NCBI GenBank assembly: GCA_034190875.2
Contig: CM067358.1
Coordinates: 47,570,951 to 47,634,950, forward strand
Direction: 5' to 3'
From: Urechis unicinctus
Taxonomy: Eukaryota; Annelida; Polychaeta; Xenopneusta; Urechidae
Length of the DNA: 64,000 nucleotides
Shown here: positions 1-13,185 of the stretch, in pieces
How the letters are laid out: each line of letters begins with the position of its first letter
Numbering within the stretch: position 1 is the stretch's first letter
Translations under genes and position numbers: made by a program
The notes under the pieces: generated by a model
Told to the model about the DNA's origin: nothing
Database searches by the model: none
The model's input: the letters and a program-made list of their open reading frames with translations, nothing else

Positions 1-1601
1 TTACAAGAATCGTTCGCACGCACCTATTTAAGGTGATTATATGACAACAAGAACATACATCTGGCGATTTATCACCCAGTCCAACCCCGGGAGTCCAACC
101 AGGTTCAACAGCAGCCTGTGTTACAGCTTCACACCTGTTAATATACAGCCATGGCTTACTGGTTGCTGTAATTGAAATGCTGAGTATCTCCATTATTTGG
201 GGAAATATGCAACGACGTTCAGCTGTTCGCGTATGAGTATACGATCTATTCCGACGATCTGAATGAGCTATTCATGCAGACGAAACGTTAATCATATAGT
301 TTTTGCTTCCTATTCCAATGTAGGCAAGACAATCGCCCCTGATGTTTTGATGTCAGAGGCGAAGTTTCTTTGCCTTAACCCAATGCATAACCGTGTATTA
401 ATCATAACGTGGCTCGCAGTCGCAGAGTAAGCTGTTGGAGGCGCCTGGTAATGCACACGTGTGCCAAGCAAAACGGCTCGAGTTTACAGGTGTGAATCTT
501 CTCTGATTTAACGCTCGACTCAATAGCAACCCTAGACGTACAATAGGCCTATGGCAAACAGAAAGTGATAATAGTTAGGTCTGGTTACCGGGCTATAATT
601 GGTTTGTTTGTTGATAAGTTAGATTACCTGTTCGTACATATTTCACATTGGTTGCAGTGGTATCCAGGTTGCTATTCGGACGAGCCAAATTGTACAATGG
701 GATGTGAAAGCTTCACCAGGTGTTTACCACAGGTGACATGTGATTGAGCAATTATCAACCACAGATCGATATCTGAATAATAAAATAAACAGCCATGGTT
801 TCGATTTCTTTTCAAACTTTTCGTATTTTATGTTTACACATAGACATGTCTTCAATTGCGCCATCGCTTTGAGCTAAGATTGTTTTCGTTTCAAGGTAAA
901 TACAGTGGTAGGCGATTACTCTGTCAACAGACTCCAGCGATTGTAAAGGGTTCATCTTGGTGACAGCTATAATGCTCCTGTATCCATATCTGAAATGTGC
1001 ATTCTTTAACATTTTGAATTAATGTTCTTTGTGAAGCTGATATGTAATGGTAAAAATCATGCCAATTGATGCATAGTTATCTTTTTAAATAGATGTAAAC
1101 AGATAAATGAATTATTCATAATGATTGGCAATAATGTCATTATTTATGATCATCTGTAGGTAACTATCATTCAGTAAAAATATTTGAGACCTGTTAGACA
1201 TAAGTATTGCTGTAACATCTATCATGGAGTCATTTTTATGAGCTGGATGCTTAGCGACGTAGTTGTACATTCATGAATGATGTACAATGGCTGATCCTCT
1301 GATTCATCTCTGTTCATTGGAGGCTGACTATAATCATGTGATATATATATGTATAATTTGTCATCATTTCAGCCTTTATCAGATGACTGTTCTACGCTGT
1401 GATATAGCTTGGATGTCTCTCACAATCACAACGTCACATCCATAACGTGTGTCACTATGAACATTATCTACATCTTGAATGATGAAGAATTGCTGGACTA
1501 CACCAATGTTTATCTTTTATTCCCTAGTTATCTCATTCATACATATGCATTATGTTTAATGAGGTAAATGCATCCAAATAAAGGGGAATCATTCCATTAT
1601 G
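1..1601. repeat. Direct duplication, copy A (reaches the window edge)
   Basis: This segment recurs at 4076-5679 in the same orientation. I found only three differences: one C/T change near 135, a 2-base insertion near 4626 and a 1-base insertion near 4861. Copy A begins at the first base of the window, so its left end is unknown. The copies part company after the shared motif tccattatg. I see no terminal repeats, poly-A tail or convincing coding capacity. A 60-codon ORF at 565-747 is identical in both copies, which says nothing about function because the copies are nearly identical throughout. Confidence 0.95.
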
Positions 1602-2300
1602 GAAATCCATGGTTGGTCGTTAACATATTTGATGTTAATCAGTTATTTTCATATAATAATATTTGTTATGTATCAGATGCTTAGTTATATATATCAGTCA
1701 TTGGATTATTCAGTTATTGTTTTGAACTTTGTCCATTGCCTAAATAACACTAAACTCATAAACTATTCCCAACTTATAATTATTCTATAAATAAACTTCT
1801 GTCAGCTACAGCAAAACATTGTGAAATCACAAACAAACCCGCCTAAACTGGACATACTTAGCATAATCATGAATGCAGACAAGTGAGATGCATACTGTAT
1901 GGAATCTCGGACAATTGAATGTAGTTCTGGGTGTGTATTTGTAGATCAAATTGTCATCTTGTAGGGACCGTGTCAACCATGCTATGTACATATAAGGTGT
2001 ATATGTGTTCTAGTCACAGGGTCTGTAAATAAAGGATTGTGAAAAAAATGGTTGTATTTTTGTATTTTGCTGTTTGGTACTTGAGTTAGGGTGTTTAGGA
2101 ACCTAAATAACACCAAATCGCGAGCACTGATGGGGTGAAGCTGGATGCAGATAGCCGAATTTATCTGAAGGCGTTAAGTTCATTTTCATTTCCATTGTCA
2201 TGATTTCCCAGGTCCTGGCGCTATCAGCATGGAAAAGGGGATGATATACTTTGAAGATCATGACTGCGCAAGGCCATGAACACTTGTCCACACTAAGAAC
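1602..2300. other. No gene seen
   Basis: AT-rich sequence between the duplication and the first minisatellite. It has only short chance ORFs and two poly-A-like stretches near 1790 and 2040. I recognise nothing in it. Confidence 0.5.
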
Positions 2301-2303
2301 CGA

Positions 2304-2620
2304 TGACCTACTTACAGTATGAAAGTCTGTCTGACCTACTTACAGTGTGAAAGGCAGTATGACCTACTTAGTGTGAAAGGCTGTCTGACCTACTTACAGT
2401 GTGAAAGACTGTCTGACCTACTCACAATGTGAAAGGCTGTCTGACCTACTCACAGTGTGAAAGGCTGTCTGACCTACTTAGTGTGAAAGGCTGTCTGACC
2501 TACTCACAATGTGAAAGGCTGTCTGACCTACTTACAGCGTGAAAGGCTGTCTGACCTACTTACAATGTGAAAGGCTGTCTGACCTACTTACATTGTGAAA
2601 GGCTGTCTGACCTACTTTGA
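2304..2620. repeat. Minisatellite, about 25-28 bp unit
   Basis: A tandem array built on gtgaaaggctgtctgaccta followed by cttaca or ctcaca. There are about 12 imperfect copies, and some lack 4 bases of the variable tail. It is noncoding. Confidence 0.9.
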
Positions 2621-2679
2621 TGCTGTTCCATAAATATGTTTAAAACACTTTTTTTTAATTCATAAAGAAATTTTTCTTT

Positions 2680-2800
2680 TCCACACTCACTCACTCACCC
2701 ACCCACCAACCCATCTTCTTGTCCACCAACCGTCCACTCACTTACTCACTTACTCACTCACTCACTCATTCCCTCTATCAATCACTCACTCATTCACTCC
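2680..2800. repeat. Degenerate (CACT)n microsatellite
   Basis: Interrupted cactcactcact, cacc and cattcact units. Such CACT tracts often follow SINE tails in gastropod genomes, but I cannot define a SINE body here. Confidence 0.75.
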
Positions 2801-2904
2801 CTCAAATATTTCACATGGCATTTCGAATTTCTCTCTTAATTATCATATAAACTGGCAACTGGAATTTATGCTATCAATTTCCATCATATCGCGAAATTCT
2901 CTCG

Positions 2905-3180
2905 ACGTGAGGTCACGGCGGGTTTAGGGGGATCAAAGTGAGGTCACTGCGGGGTGGGTGGATCAAGGTGAGGTCACGGAGGTGTGGGGGATTAAAGTGA
3001 GATCACGGCGGGGTTGGGGATCAAGGTGAGGTCACGGCGGGGTGGAGGGATTAAGGTGAGATCACGGCGGCGGGGTAAGGGGTGGATTAAGGTGAGGTCG
3101 CAGCGGGGTTGAGTTAAGGGTGGGGTCAATACGCGGATAAGGATGGTATCACGGCGGGGATATTGGTTGGGATAAGGGGA
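2905..3180. repeat. G-rich minisatellite, about 32 bp unit
   Basis: Repeats of the form aaggtgaggtcacggcgggg with a variable G-rich spacer, about 8 degenerate copies. The 72-codon minus-strand ORF here simply reads the repeat and is not a gene. Confidence 0.85.
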
Positions 3181-3202
3181 TTCTGTAGTCAACTGCCGCG
3201 CT

Positions 3203-3499
3203 ATGCTCAATAACCATGCCGAATATGCCTTTATTTTTGCAATTTTTTTGCCATTTATAGCTATTTCTCAGCCACACCAACACCGAGAAATCGAACATAA
3301 ATGTTTGTGTAAGAAAGAATATATCCATCCAGAATTACCATACAAGTATTTGGGGTGTTTTCTTTTCACCAAAAATCTTTATTTATCGGTCATCAGCGGG
3401 TGTCCTACTGGAGAAAGGATAAACGTTCAATGGGCACAGTCTGTTTGCGGTCTGTCAGGCGTTTTGTTAAATGAAATATTGGCGCAGTACCTCACTTAA
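3203..3499 (+). CDS. Doubtful 98-codon ORF
   Basis: Its first 22 residues are hydrophobic and could pass for a signal peptide. The rest has five cysteines and a YKYLGCF motif, which vaguely recalls the start of WSC or apple-like domains. It follows the G-rich minisatellite directly, has no neighbours and shows no clear splice sites. It may be a chance ORF, or an exon or relic of a secreted protein. Confidence 0.15.
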   Translation: MLNNHAEYAFIFAIFLPFIAISQPHQHREIEHKCLCKKEYIHPELPYKYLGCFLFTKNLYLSVISGCPTGERINVQWAQSVCGLSGVLLNEILAQYLT

Positions 3500-4075
3500 A
3501 GCAAGCGGCATGTCTGGTAAGGTTTTTGTCATGATGTAATGTAGGCAATAGCACAAAAACCATTCCCGACCTAAAACAGGTCTCTATGCTGTTGACTCCA
3601 ACATTGGCTGAAATTGTGACCTGGTTATCATCTTCATCATCATCATCAAATTGTCTCGAAACCAGTGATGTCGTTGATTTCTGTCAATTTTCTGATTGCT
3701 AAAATTCATCAATATCCATTTGTTATCAAGTTATGATGATATTCAGACCTTTATTTACCAAGCCCTACAAGACGTCTGGGTATTTATATTATCGTTCAAC
3801 CGGAGCTATTATTGACCATCTTATACACAAGGAAAATTTCCACTACGACTTCATTGTCGCTGGGAGAAACTATAAAATTACCTTCAAACATTGGTTTGAA
3901 TGACAGCATTCCCGCAATTCAAACATAAACAGTTTTTGCATTTCCCATAACATCGACCAAGAACGACAGAAAATTCCGATCTGTATCAAAAGAATTCGCC
4001 AAGTTAACAAATGAACCTATCTACGAGAAAGGCGAACCTATCTAGGTGATACCCGGGGTGATACCATTCGCCAAG
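3500..4075. other. No gene seen
   Basis: Unique sequence before duplication copy B. The phrase attcgccaagtta occurs near 3993 and again at the left edge of copy B near 4067. This could be a short boundary duplication, but it is too short to be sure. Confidence 0.4.
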
Positions 4076-5679
4076 TTACAAGAATCGTTCGCACGCACCT
4101 ATTTAAGGTGATTATATGACAACAAGAACATACATCTGGCGATTTATCACCCAGTCCAACCCCGGGAGTCCAACCAGGTTCAACAGCAGCCTGTGTTACA
4201 GCTTCACATCTGTTAATATACAGCCATGGCTTACTGGTTGCTGTAATTGAAATGCTGAGTATCTCCATTATTTGGGGAAATATGCAACGACGTTCAGCTG
4301 TTCGCGTATGAGTATACGATCTATTCCGACGATCTGAATGAGCTATTCATGCAGACGAAACGTTAATCATATAGTTTTTGCTTCCTATTCCAATGTAGGC
4401 AAGACAATCGCCCCTGATGTTTTGATGTCAGAGGCGAAGTTTCTTTGCCTTAACCCAATGCATAACCGTGTATTAATCATAACGTGGCTCGCAGTCGCAG
4501 AGTAAGCTGTTGGAGGCGCCTGGTAATGCACACGTGTGCCAAGCAAAACGGCTCGAGTTTACAGGTGTGAATCTTCTCTGATTTAACGCTCGACTCAATA
4601 GCAACCCTAGACGTACAATAGGCCTCTATGGCAAACAGAAAGTGATAATAGTTAGGTCTGGTTACCGGGCTATAATTGGTTTGTTTGTTGATAAGTTAGA
4701 TTACCTGTTCGTACATATTTCACATTGGTTGCAGTGGTATCCAGGTTGCTATTCGGACGAGCCAAATTGTACAATGGGATGTGAAAGCTTCACCAGGTGT
4801 TTACCACAGGTGACATGTGATTGAGCAATTATCAACCACAGATCGATATCTGAATAATAAAAATAAACAGCCATGGTTTCGATTTCTTTTCAAACTTTTC
4901 GTATTTTATGTTTACACATAGACATGTCTTCAATTGCGCCATCGCTTTGAGCTAAGATTGTTTTCGTTTCAAGGTAAATACAGTGGTAGGCGATTACTCT
5001 GTCAACAGACTCCAGCGATTGTAAAGGGTTCATCTTGGTGACAGCTATAATGCTCCTGTATCCATATCTGAAATGTGCATTCTTTAACATTTTGAATTAA
5101 TGTTCTTTGTGAAGCTGATATGTAATGGTAAAAATCATGCCAATTGATGCATAGTTATCTTTTTAAATAGATGTAAACAGATAAATGAATTATTCATAAT
5201 GATTGGCAATAATGTCATTATTTATGATCATCTGTAGGTAACTATCATTCAGTAAAAATATTTGAGACCTGTTAGACATAAGTATTGCTGTAACATCTAT
5301 CATGGAGTCATTTTTATGAGCTGGATGCTTAGCGACGTAGTTGTACATTCATGAATGATGTACAATGGCTGATCCTCTGATTCATCTCTGTTCATTGGAG
5401 GCTGACTATAATCATGTGATATATATATGTATAATTTGTCATCATTTCAGCCTTTATCAGATGACTGTTCTACGCTGTGATATAGCTTGGATGTCTCTCA
5501 CAATCACAACGTCACATCCATAACGTGTGTCACTATGAACATTATCTACATCTTGAATGATGAAGAATTGCTGGACTACACCAATGTTTATCTTTTATTC
5601 CCTAGTTATCTCATTCATACATATGCATTATGTTTAATGAGGTAAATGCATCCAAATAAAGGGGAATCATTCCATTATG
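4076..5679. repeat. Direct duplication, copy B
   Basis: The second copy of the 1-1601 segment, over 99% identical by eye and in the same orientation, separated from it by 2.47 kb of unrelated sequence. Its left edge is seen against the unique flank aatgaacctatct...ccaag. At its right edge the sequence departs after tccattatg into ttgttcacaac. Confidence 0.95.
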
Positions 5680-6520
5680 TTGTTCACAACGATCTGTCAA
5701 TGCAATGTGTACATATAAATAAACATAAATAAATAAATCTGGGTGACGATAGGTGATGCTCTTACCGTCGAGGTAAGATGTCGATGTATCAGGGGATTAT
5801 GATTATACCTCCACGATTAGATTAACAATTTTACTGAAGGACGTATTTAAAACACCCCTTTATCCGATGTCCATCCAAATTTCTAGAACCTACAAGGCAA
5901 AGCAACTCGACCAAGGGGTTGTTTAAGTTTATGTAGGTTACAGCGTTTGATATGGAAGCTCAAAATAAATAAATAGCCTCGGACTTTTCGTAGGGCGAAG
6001 ATTCGTTGCCCATGGCCGCAGCAGGCATTCTAGGCGATCCCAGATAACGGGTCGACTCGAGAGGGTCCGCACCCGAAGGTCAGATATCATGCAAGGAATC
6101 TTTACATTTTAGTTAACCTCGAATATCGGCCGTGGAATACTGGGCAAACTGACAATCACGCATACTACATCGGCCTTAAAGACAATTGCGACAGTTCTAA
6201 ATTCGTGCATAGATTTTCACGATGTTTTGCAGAGAGTAAGCTCGTATATAAAACTAACGAAATGTAAAATAAAAAGTATAGGTCACTGGTGTAAATTTCT
6301 GAGTATGGCGAATTTAAGATCCACATGTTAAGCCAATGGGAATTATGATAATTTGATAATATTTCGGTTCTACAGAAAAGTTCATACAGCGAATTGCATT
6401 ATATTTAACATACAGACAGCACAATATCTGCTTTACAAAAAATCAAGAAAAAAATGATGTCTCGCCGCACCCTACGGCAAGCCGTTTATGAATTTATTGT
6501 TATTTTTTCTCTAGAATGGT
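5680..6520. other. No gene seen
   Basis: Mixed-composition sequence with no ORF over 60 codons and no recognisable repeat, up to the satellite array. Confidence 0.45.
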
Positions 6521-6526
6521 GTACAT

Positions 6527-7376
6527 CCTCCATAAAAAAAAATTTGACCGATCAGTTTTAAACTAAACTTGGTAATATTGTGCAGTGGTATATGTACTAT
6601 GAGCAGAAATTTAAAAAATGATAGGTCCACGTAGTCTATGGGAAGCCACAATGGATTTTCGGTTGTATTCCCTGAGTGCGGTGTATTACAATATTCGAAC
6701 CTCCATAAAAAAAATTGACCGATCAGTTTTAAACTAAACTTGGTAATATGTGTGCAGTAGTATATGTACTATGAGCAGAAATTAAAAAAAATGATAGGTC
6801 CACGTAGTCTATGGGAAGCCACAATGAATTTTCGGTTGTATTCCCTGAGTGCGGTGTATTACAATATTCGAACCTCCATAAAAAAAATTGACCGATCAGT
6901 TTTAAACTAAACTTGGTAATATGGTGCAGTAGTATATGTACTATGAGCAGAAATTAAAAAAATGATAGGTCCACGTAGTCTATGGGAAGCCACAATGAAT
7001 TTTCGGTTGTATTCCCTGAGTGCGGTGTATTACAATATTCGAACCTCCATAAAAAAAATTGACCGATCAGTTTTAAACTAAACTTGGTAATATGGTGCAG
7101 TAGTATATGTACTATGAGCAGAAATTAAAAAAATGATAGGTCCACGTAGTCTATGGTTAGCCACAATGGATTTTCGGTTGTATTCCCTGAGTGCGGTGTA
7201 TTACAATATTCGAACCTCCATAAAAAAAATTTGACCAATCAGTTTTAAACTAAACTTGGTAATATGGTGCAGTGGTGTATGTACTATGAGCAGAAATTAA
7301 AAAAATGATAGGTCCACGTAGTCTATGGGAAGCCACAATGGATTTTCGGTTGTATTCGCTGAGTGCGGTGTATTAC
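6527..7376. repeat. Satellite array, about 172 bp monomer, five copies
   Basis: The marker gaccgatcagttttaaacta occurs at 6546, 6717, 6890, 7061 and 7233 (the last with one mismatch), giving periods of 171-173 bp. Each monomer also has a poly-A block, gataggtccacgtagtctat and cggtgtattacaatattcg. The monomers are very similar to one another. Short satellite cores of this size sit inside Helitron-like elements in bivalves; whether this array belongs to one is not shown. Confidence 0.93.
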
Positions 7377-7412
7377 ATTTTTTAAATGACATAAAATGAG
7401 TGGTATTGATTA

Positions 7413-7793
7413 TTACAAAATATATATGTTTATTTGTATAACACTTAACTTCAAAATTGACGTACAAAATAGCATATCATCGTCATATACATAGTCAACA
7501 ACATAACTGTATAAGAGTCCTTCTGTTTCTGTTGTGTTGTGCCGTGTGAGTGAAACTACCCCATGGTGATCGTCAGTCTGTTGACTACACGACACATCGT
7601 CACCACATTCATCAGATCGAAGATCATGCTCACAACTGCTGATAACTGCTTTATTTAGATTCACCATCCGAGCTGCAGTTGCTCTTCGTCGCTCTAGCAC
7701 GCTCGCCTTGACAAATTTTCCTTTATATTTCATCTTGATTATGCGTAGCACAGGCCAGAGACCAAGTGGAAGTATATTTTCTTTCTGAACCAT
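7413..7793 (-). pseudogene. ORF of 126 codons, possibly a transposon-derived relic
   Basis: The reading frame opens with a basic stretch containing KFVKASVLERRRATAARM. This resembles a short basic motif I associate with uncharacterised transposon-encoded proteins of marine invertebrates; that recollection is weak. The rest has scattered cysteines (SSCEHDL, ECGDDVSC) and no catalytic motif. It directly abuts the 172-bp satellite, so it could be part of the same mobile element. No intron structure or conserved domain is visible, and a chance ORF is possible. Confidence 0.25.
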
Positions 7794-10700
7794 AGGTCAT
7801 TTATATTTGAACTTCGATTGTGTCCACTTCAGGGTAGATATACTTTTGCTTTAGCATAGGTTTTTTGTTCAGTTATTGAAGTAAGCATCTGATGCACATG
7901 GCCAAAAGATTTTAAGTTTTTAAACGTAAGCGGCCAGTGAGCGAGGACAGCCTGTCAAGAATCGTGTGCTCTTATGAGTTAGTTTCACGAAACCCGTTCC
8001 AACTCAACGATGCATCGCTGTAGACGAAATCACCACCTACGTATCCTGTCATGGCTGCCTGAGTTTACGATGAACGAACGATTAAACTGCGTTGACGATG
8101 GGAAGGTGTCAAGCAGAAGTAACATTTGGCTAGGGTCAGTTATAACTATTTTCAAATAAATTTGTTAACGATAGCAACGTCTTCCAGACACATATATTGT
8201 TTACAGTCATGTTATAAACTAAATATAACCGATAGGCGACACGATTGTTTTCTGTAAACCAAAAGGGGGTGCGCAATTTTGTTTTTCTAAATTTAGGCAT
8301 ACTTTACCTACAAGGTGTCACGAACGGTTTAACATTAATTCATGAGCCATGAGTGATAACCAATATAATGGATGCTGCTACCAAAGTGTTATAATTGCTA
8401 GTAATAAAAGGAGGCTTGATAGTATGGTGTTACAATAATAGAATATTAATAACTGTCTAGTACATAATAAAAATTTCTCTCATAAACTGTGAATTGTACT
8501 TAAATCATTACAATAACATGTGTTAACGGTACCTCTTTGTCACCTTGTATTATAGTATTTCGTTTCATCTTCATCTATAATCGTGTGTCTTCATTGACAA
8601 TACATTATGATACATTAAATCAATCTGAGCCGTCGCTCTACATTGTAATTTTTCAAGGTGGTCCCATAGACCAAATGACAAGATACATTTGCTAACATCA
8701 TAACTACTGATCAGACCCGCAATGGAAGAAATGTATAATTAACTTCACACTACTAGTAATTGTAATCCACAATAAATAAAAGAAATTAATAATATATAAA
8801 AGAACTGTCAATCATTTTAAATCAATGTCGATCACTGTATGCGCATTACTCCTACTTCTTTCATCTAACAATAATTCATATATACTTCGTTCATTATATT
8901 TAGAGATTTTCATATCGTAGTATACAATCAGAAGCGTCTAAAAAATATATCAATCACACAACAAAGCATTATATTTACTGTCAATTAAAATACAAAATAT
9001 AGTAATAACCTTCGATTTGCTTGTCTCTGTGTCCGGAATTCCTTGTTTGTCGTCATCTGGTAGGCCTCGTTTATCCTCCTCGTCACTGGAGTGTCATTCT
9101 TGTGTCTGCACTGTCCAATGTGGCGACTTGAATTTCCTTCTTTGGGCGAGCGGAATTCTTTTTCCCGTTCGCGTGGCACTCCATGCTCGGAGATGGGGTG
9201 AGGGCGGGTGATTAATGTTCTAAGACGGAATGGGCTGCTCTGTTTCCAAAGTGCAGATGCACTCTTAACTCTGTGTGTCGATGAAAATATTTCGCCGTTA
9301 TTCGAGGGGAACTTTGACGATCAGCCTAAACGTGATCGCGCCGGACTATCCGCCAATTAAAACCGGGGATTACGATAGTTGTGTTGACCAGCTGGAAAGT
9401 GGTCAAACCGCGAATTCTCCACCAATTATGAATTTGATAATCTTGGACAATCATTGTTCCCCTAGCATGACCGCAAGTGATAAGCTGGCTTGATCCTATT
9501 AGGGAATTCGAAGCGACCCGCTAATTCCTCGTTCCTATTCGCAATAAAACATATGAAAATTGCGTCAAACATAAACAATCCCTAGATGCAATTTTATCAT
9601 GATATGCAATTTTTAGAAGTGAATATTAATGTACACACGTGGCTTTATCTTCAGCATGGAAGTCAGGAAATTCTTCAATACCAAGGCAAGCATTACTATC
9701 CCTGTCGAAGGCGGAAAATTAAAGGGCGGATTCGTTTATATTTGAAGATTCTTCCTATCATTTAATTTATAGGGATGGATATTATATTTCTACCGCCTTA
9801 CTGCTCTGATGTTGCCGATGAAACACGGACCGATGGAGCCGAATTGACGAGAAGCGACCACAATTATCCAACGACGAAACTTTGGAAGAACCTTTCACGG
9901 AATGGGCGCCGATGAAAGGGACGAGAGAGAGACTCACTGACAAAGAAATGCAACCGGCGCGCCATGTTATACATAGATGGCTAACAAGACTCTTAACAAA
10001 ATAACTTAACACCATCTTCAACGGAAGGCGTATTTCGTGACAGTTACTAGGGTGACCCCAGCGCCACGACGACCTGCTCTGGTGGACGGCCTACCACCTT
10101 CTTTTCGCTTCAACATGTTGCCTTTTTCTTTATCGAGTCTTCGTGAGGCCTTTCCCCCTCGCCGCTTATGCGGTCGTGCCAATTTTCATGGTTACGATTT
10201 GTTGAAAATACCCATCTATAACATTAAATTGCGACACCTGCGGGCTGTAATATTCAACAGATCTTCTGGCGAGTTTCCGCTCGATTCGCACACTTCTATC
10301 TCTGCCACAAGCTTGTGGAAGTATATTCGTCCCAAAATGTTGAAACGCTCTTTGCAGTTAAATTCATAATGTTTGTAACAAGTGATAACCACGTGTGATT
10401 TATCCCCCTTTATGGCACCAACAGAATTACAATAAGGACGTACGTATATGTGTTCTTGTAACTATTTAAAGTCAGTGTCAGCGTTAGAATGCGGTTTTAA
10501 CATTTCCTATGACCTTGACCTTATTGTAACGTCACAATACAACCTGTCCGATATGTCTTTACACCATGCCGTCATTCTGTCAAAATATGAGTAATAAATT
10601 CTAAAAAAAATGCGATCTATATCGTGGTTCATAATTTCTTTTACATATATACTTGCATATTCATTATTAGTTGGAAATGTGTTGAAAGGTTCGACTCTAA

Positions 10701-11744
10701 GGGGCCCTTCTTTCCATCATGTAATGCAAAATCAAAGAAGCTCGCTTCTATCTATTTTGCTCGATTCCATCATCTGTATAACCAACGGGACGTAGACCTC
10801 ATAGCAATTTCATGATATATATTTGTATAACGACATCAATATTGTTACATGGTCACCAAGTAAAATATATAATTAATTATACATGCCCTTTTAATAAACC
10901 ATATGTTATCATTGTCAATAAACAGCTAAAAATGACAGGTTGTTTTCATCGTGTAATTGCTTGGGGACAAACGTGCTAGTCAATCTTATCGGATACAATT
11001 ATATCAGGTCCTCGGCTCTGATTTTAACTGGTTGTGATTCAGTTAAAATTACAACCGAGGATTCTTGCATGCAATAAATGTTATAGTTCAAACAAATATT
11101 CAACGGTTGATGAAGTAAAAGGAAGACAATATCTCGCGGAGTTTCAGTTTTTGTAATGGGCAGTCAAAACTTGATGATAAAGAGAGAGCTACAAGTTCTG
11201 TCTGCGTATATGTTTCCAACAATCTTTTCATAATCAACTAGATTGACATAAACGCCAACGGATGTCTTCCAACGGCAACGACCAACTATATGGTATCAAT
11301 AAGATGCGACACAACTTGAGCTACCGGCACTGTGATTGCGCCTTGCTTACATAACATGGGATTGTTGTTAAGGTACCATATGTGTCGCACACGTTCCCGG
11401 TAGATACCTGCGAGGGGAGTCTGTGATGCACACGATAGACGCAGCCGCTTGTGTAATTCACACGTCGAGCGCTGAAACAAATACAACTGGTCGGACGACC
11501 AACAAATTTGACAAAATGTTAAGATTAGCGCAGCTTTCTATACTTAGCTACCAATCACCAAATCACCGCATCGACTTAGATCTGGCACAAAAGACCCGCT
11601 AATGACGCCCCACAATGTTGTACTTTTAGCTGCACGATAGTATGTTTACGTAATAGTCAGTTAAAAAGAACCAGTTGTGTGTCTGTGTCTGCCCACTGTG
11701 TGATTAACGGTCCCACTAAGCGTGAAACAACAAATCGGAGTGTT
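7794..11744. other. Long gene-free stretch
   Basis: Only short unrelated ORFs occur. The largest (10037-10369, plus, 110 codons) has no domain, no cysteine pattern and no credible splice context. No tRNA or rRNA is recognised. AT-rich blocks lie around 8140-9000 and 10800-10920. Confidence 0.5.
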
Positions 11745-12260
11745 GTAGAATGTGTGTCCGGCTCATAAAAATCACTCGTCCAGTTGGACAAGTTCTTCGG
11801 AACTTGTAGAACTAACCAATGAGAGACAACGACTCAAAAGTACCCGAGAGTGACCGAGAGACACGGCTTGTGATTGGAGCATCCCAAATCTGGGATGCCT
11901 GTCCAGTTCATGACGCTATCGTCCCCTAGACCTGAAGGCGAGACTATTGAATATCAGTAACATGTAAACAGCGCCCGCAGCCATCAGGCTAGGGGACCTT
12001 GACTAACCGAAAGACAAATTAACAATGCCCAACCGCAACTGTTACGAGCAACGGCGCCCACAAAAACAGTACCACTTATGGTACTTACCACAAGCGATGT
12101 TATTCCGACTAATCAGAATAAAGCTGGCGCTGGGTTCGTCCGACTAATCGGACGATTGGTGAGGCTTCTCCAACTTGCTCGGAGACCGACTAATCGGAAT
12201 CTGCCGCTAACTTCTTCTTGTTGTTGTTGTCTAGGAATTTGACGCTAACGGGCTCATGCC
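11745..12260 (-). repeat. Dispersed repeat with internal palindromes
   Basis: The reverse complement of about 11920-12005 matches 41005-41075: both share agtcaaggtcccctagcc, ggctgcgggc and tgatattcaatagtct. Several short palindromes cluster here: gtccagttggac, atcccaaatctgggat and repeated ccgactaatcgg. This is typical of a small nonautonomous element. Exact ends are not defined. Confidence 0.6.
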
Positions 12261-12907
12261 CCAGCTTAAATACAGTTAAAGTGGGTCACGTGACCACACC
12301 ATAACAAACGCCATATATTAAAATTATTACAATCAAAACAATAGAATAAGTTGGCAAAACACATTAAACAGCGAAATACATAACGAAAACCACCAACAAA
12401 CCTTTGCCAATAAAAAAATACAGAAATCATAAAAATACAGGTACAGCCGCACAAACGGTAATCCCCAAAATGATAAAACCCATGTGCGTCACACTTTCAC
12501 AAACGTTCAGCCAGAACTGGCGCCATAAACATTGTTTTGCAGTTAGTTTCAGTTTGTTCTTATGAAGCTACTACCAACGTTTATTGAAGATGGGACAAAT
12601 ATTAAAGATTTTGTAAACGATCGAAATGCCTGTTCTGTCCAATTTCATCCTCGTGCTATTGTGAAAACTAAGCCTATTACATGGTAACATGCATCGTGTG
12701 ACAGAAGGCAATATACTGGAAATGCTAACTTTTTCGAAATCGAACCAATATTGACGAAGCTATAATGAGTGGTAGGTATTTTACTGCACAAAAAGTAATT
12801 TTTTTTATCCCGTGACCTTGCAAATGACTTCAGGGTCAACGATGATGAAGCCAGTAGTAGAAATTTATAATATGACAAAATGGTCACGCAAGCTTTTGTA
12901 CTCTTTC
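12261..12907. other. No gene seen
   Basis: AT-rich sequence with chance ORFs on both strands. Nothing recognisable up to the inverted-repeat arm. Confidence 0.4.
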
Positions 12908-13185
12908 GTGAATCATTCAGCCTTTGATATTGCATATTCATATGTTGCAACTGATCGGGTTGCCATGGTTATACGGAGACTGATACTGCGTGCGTGCCAC
13001 TGACAAGTAATGGAATGCTAGCACATGCGGTGTGCTCACTATTTGTTTTATATGAGTGCAGTCCAATCTTAACAAAATTGATATTAATAGAAGAATTGCA
13101 ACATTGAAATCAACCCGTCATAGTCGGCAGCTGATTGGCAGAATGACTAGTTACTATGGACTACAGTTCAGTCGTCAGCCGATCA
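12908..13185 (+). repeat. Inverted-repeat arm, left
   Basis: This segment, starting cgtgaatcattcagcctttg, is matched in inverse orientation by 16585-16876 at roughly 85% identity by eye, including gccactgacaagtaatggaa and gatattaatagaagaattgc. The arms bound about 4 kb that includes the proposed first coding exon of the channel gene. Confidence 0.85.

Noticed and set aside
565-747. 60-codon cysteine-containing ORF identical in both duplication copies
   Set aside because: The copies are nearly identical everywhere, so its preservation is not evidence of selection; no domain or splice context.
10037-10369. 110-codon plus-strand ORF
   Set aside because: No domain, no splice support and atypical composition for the confirmed genes.
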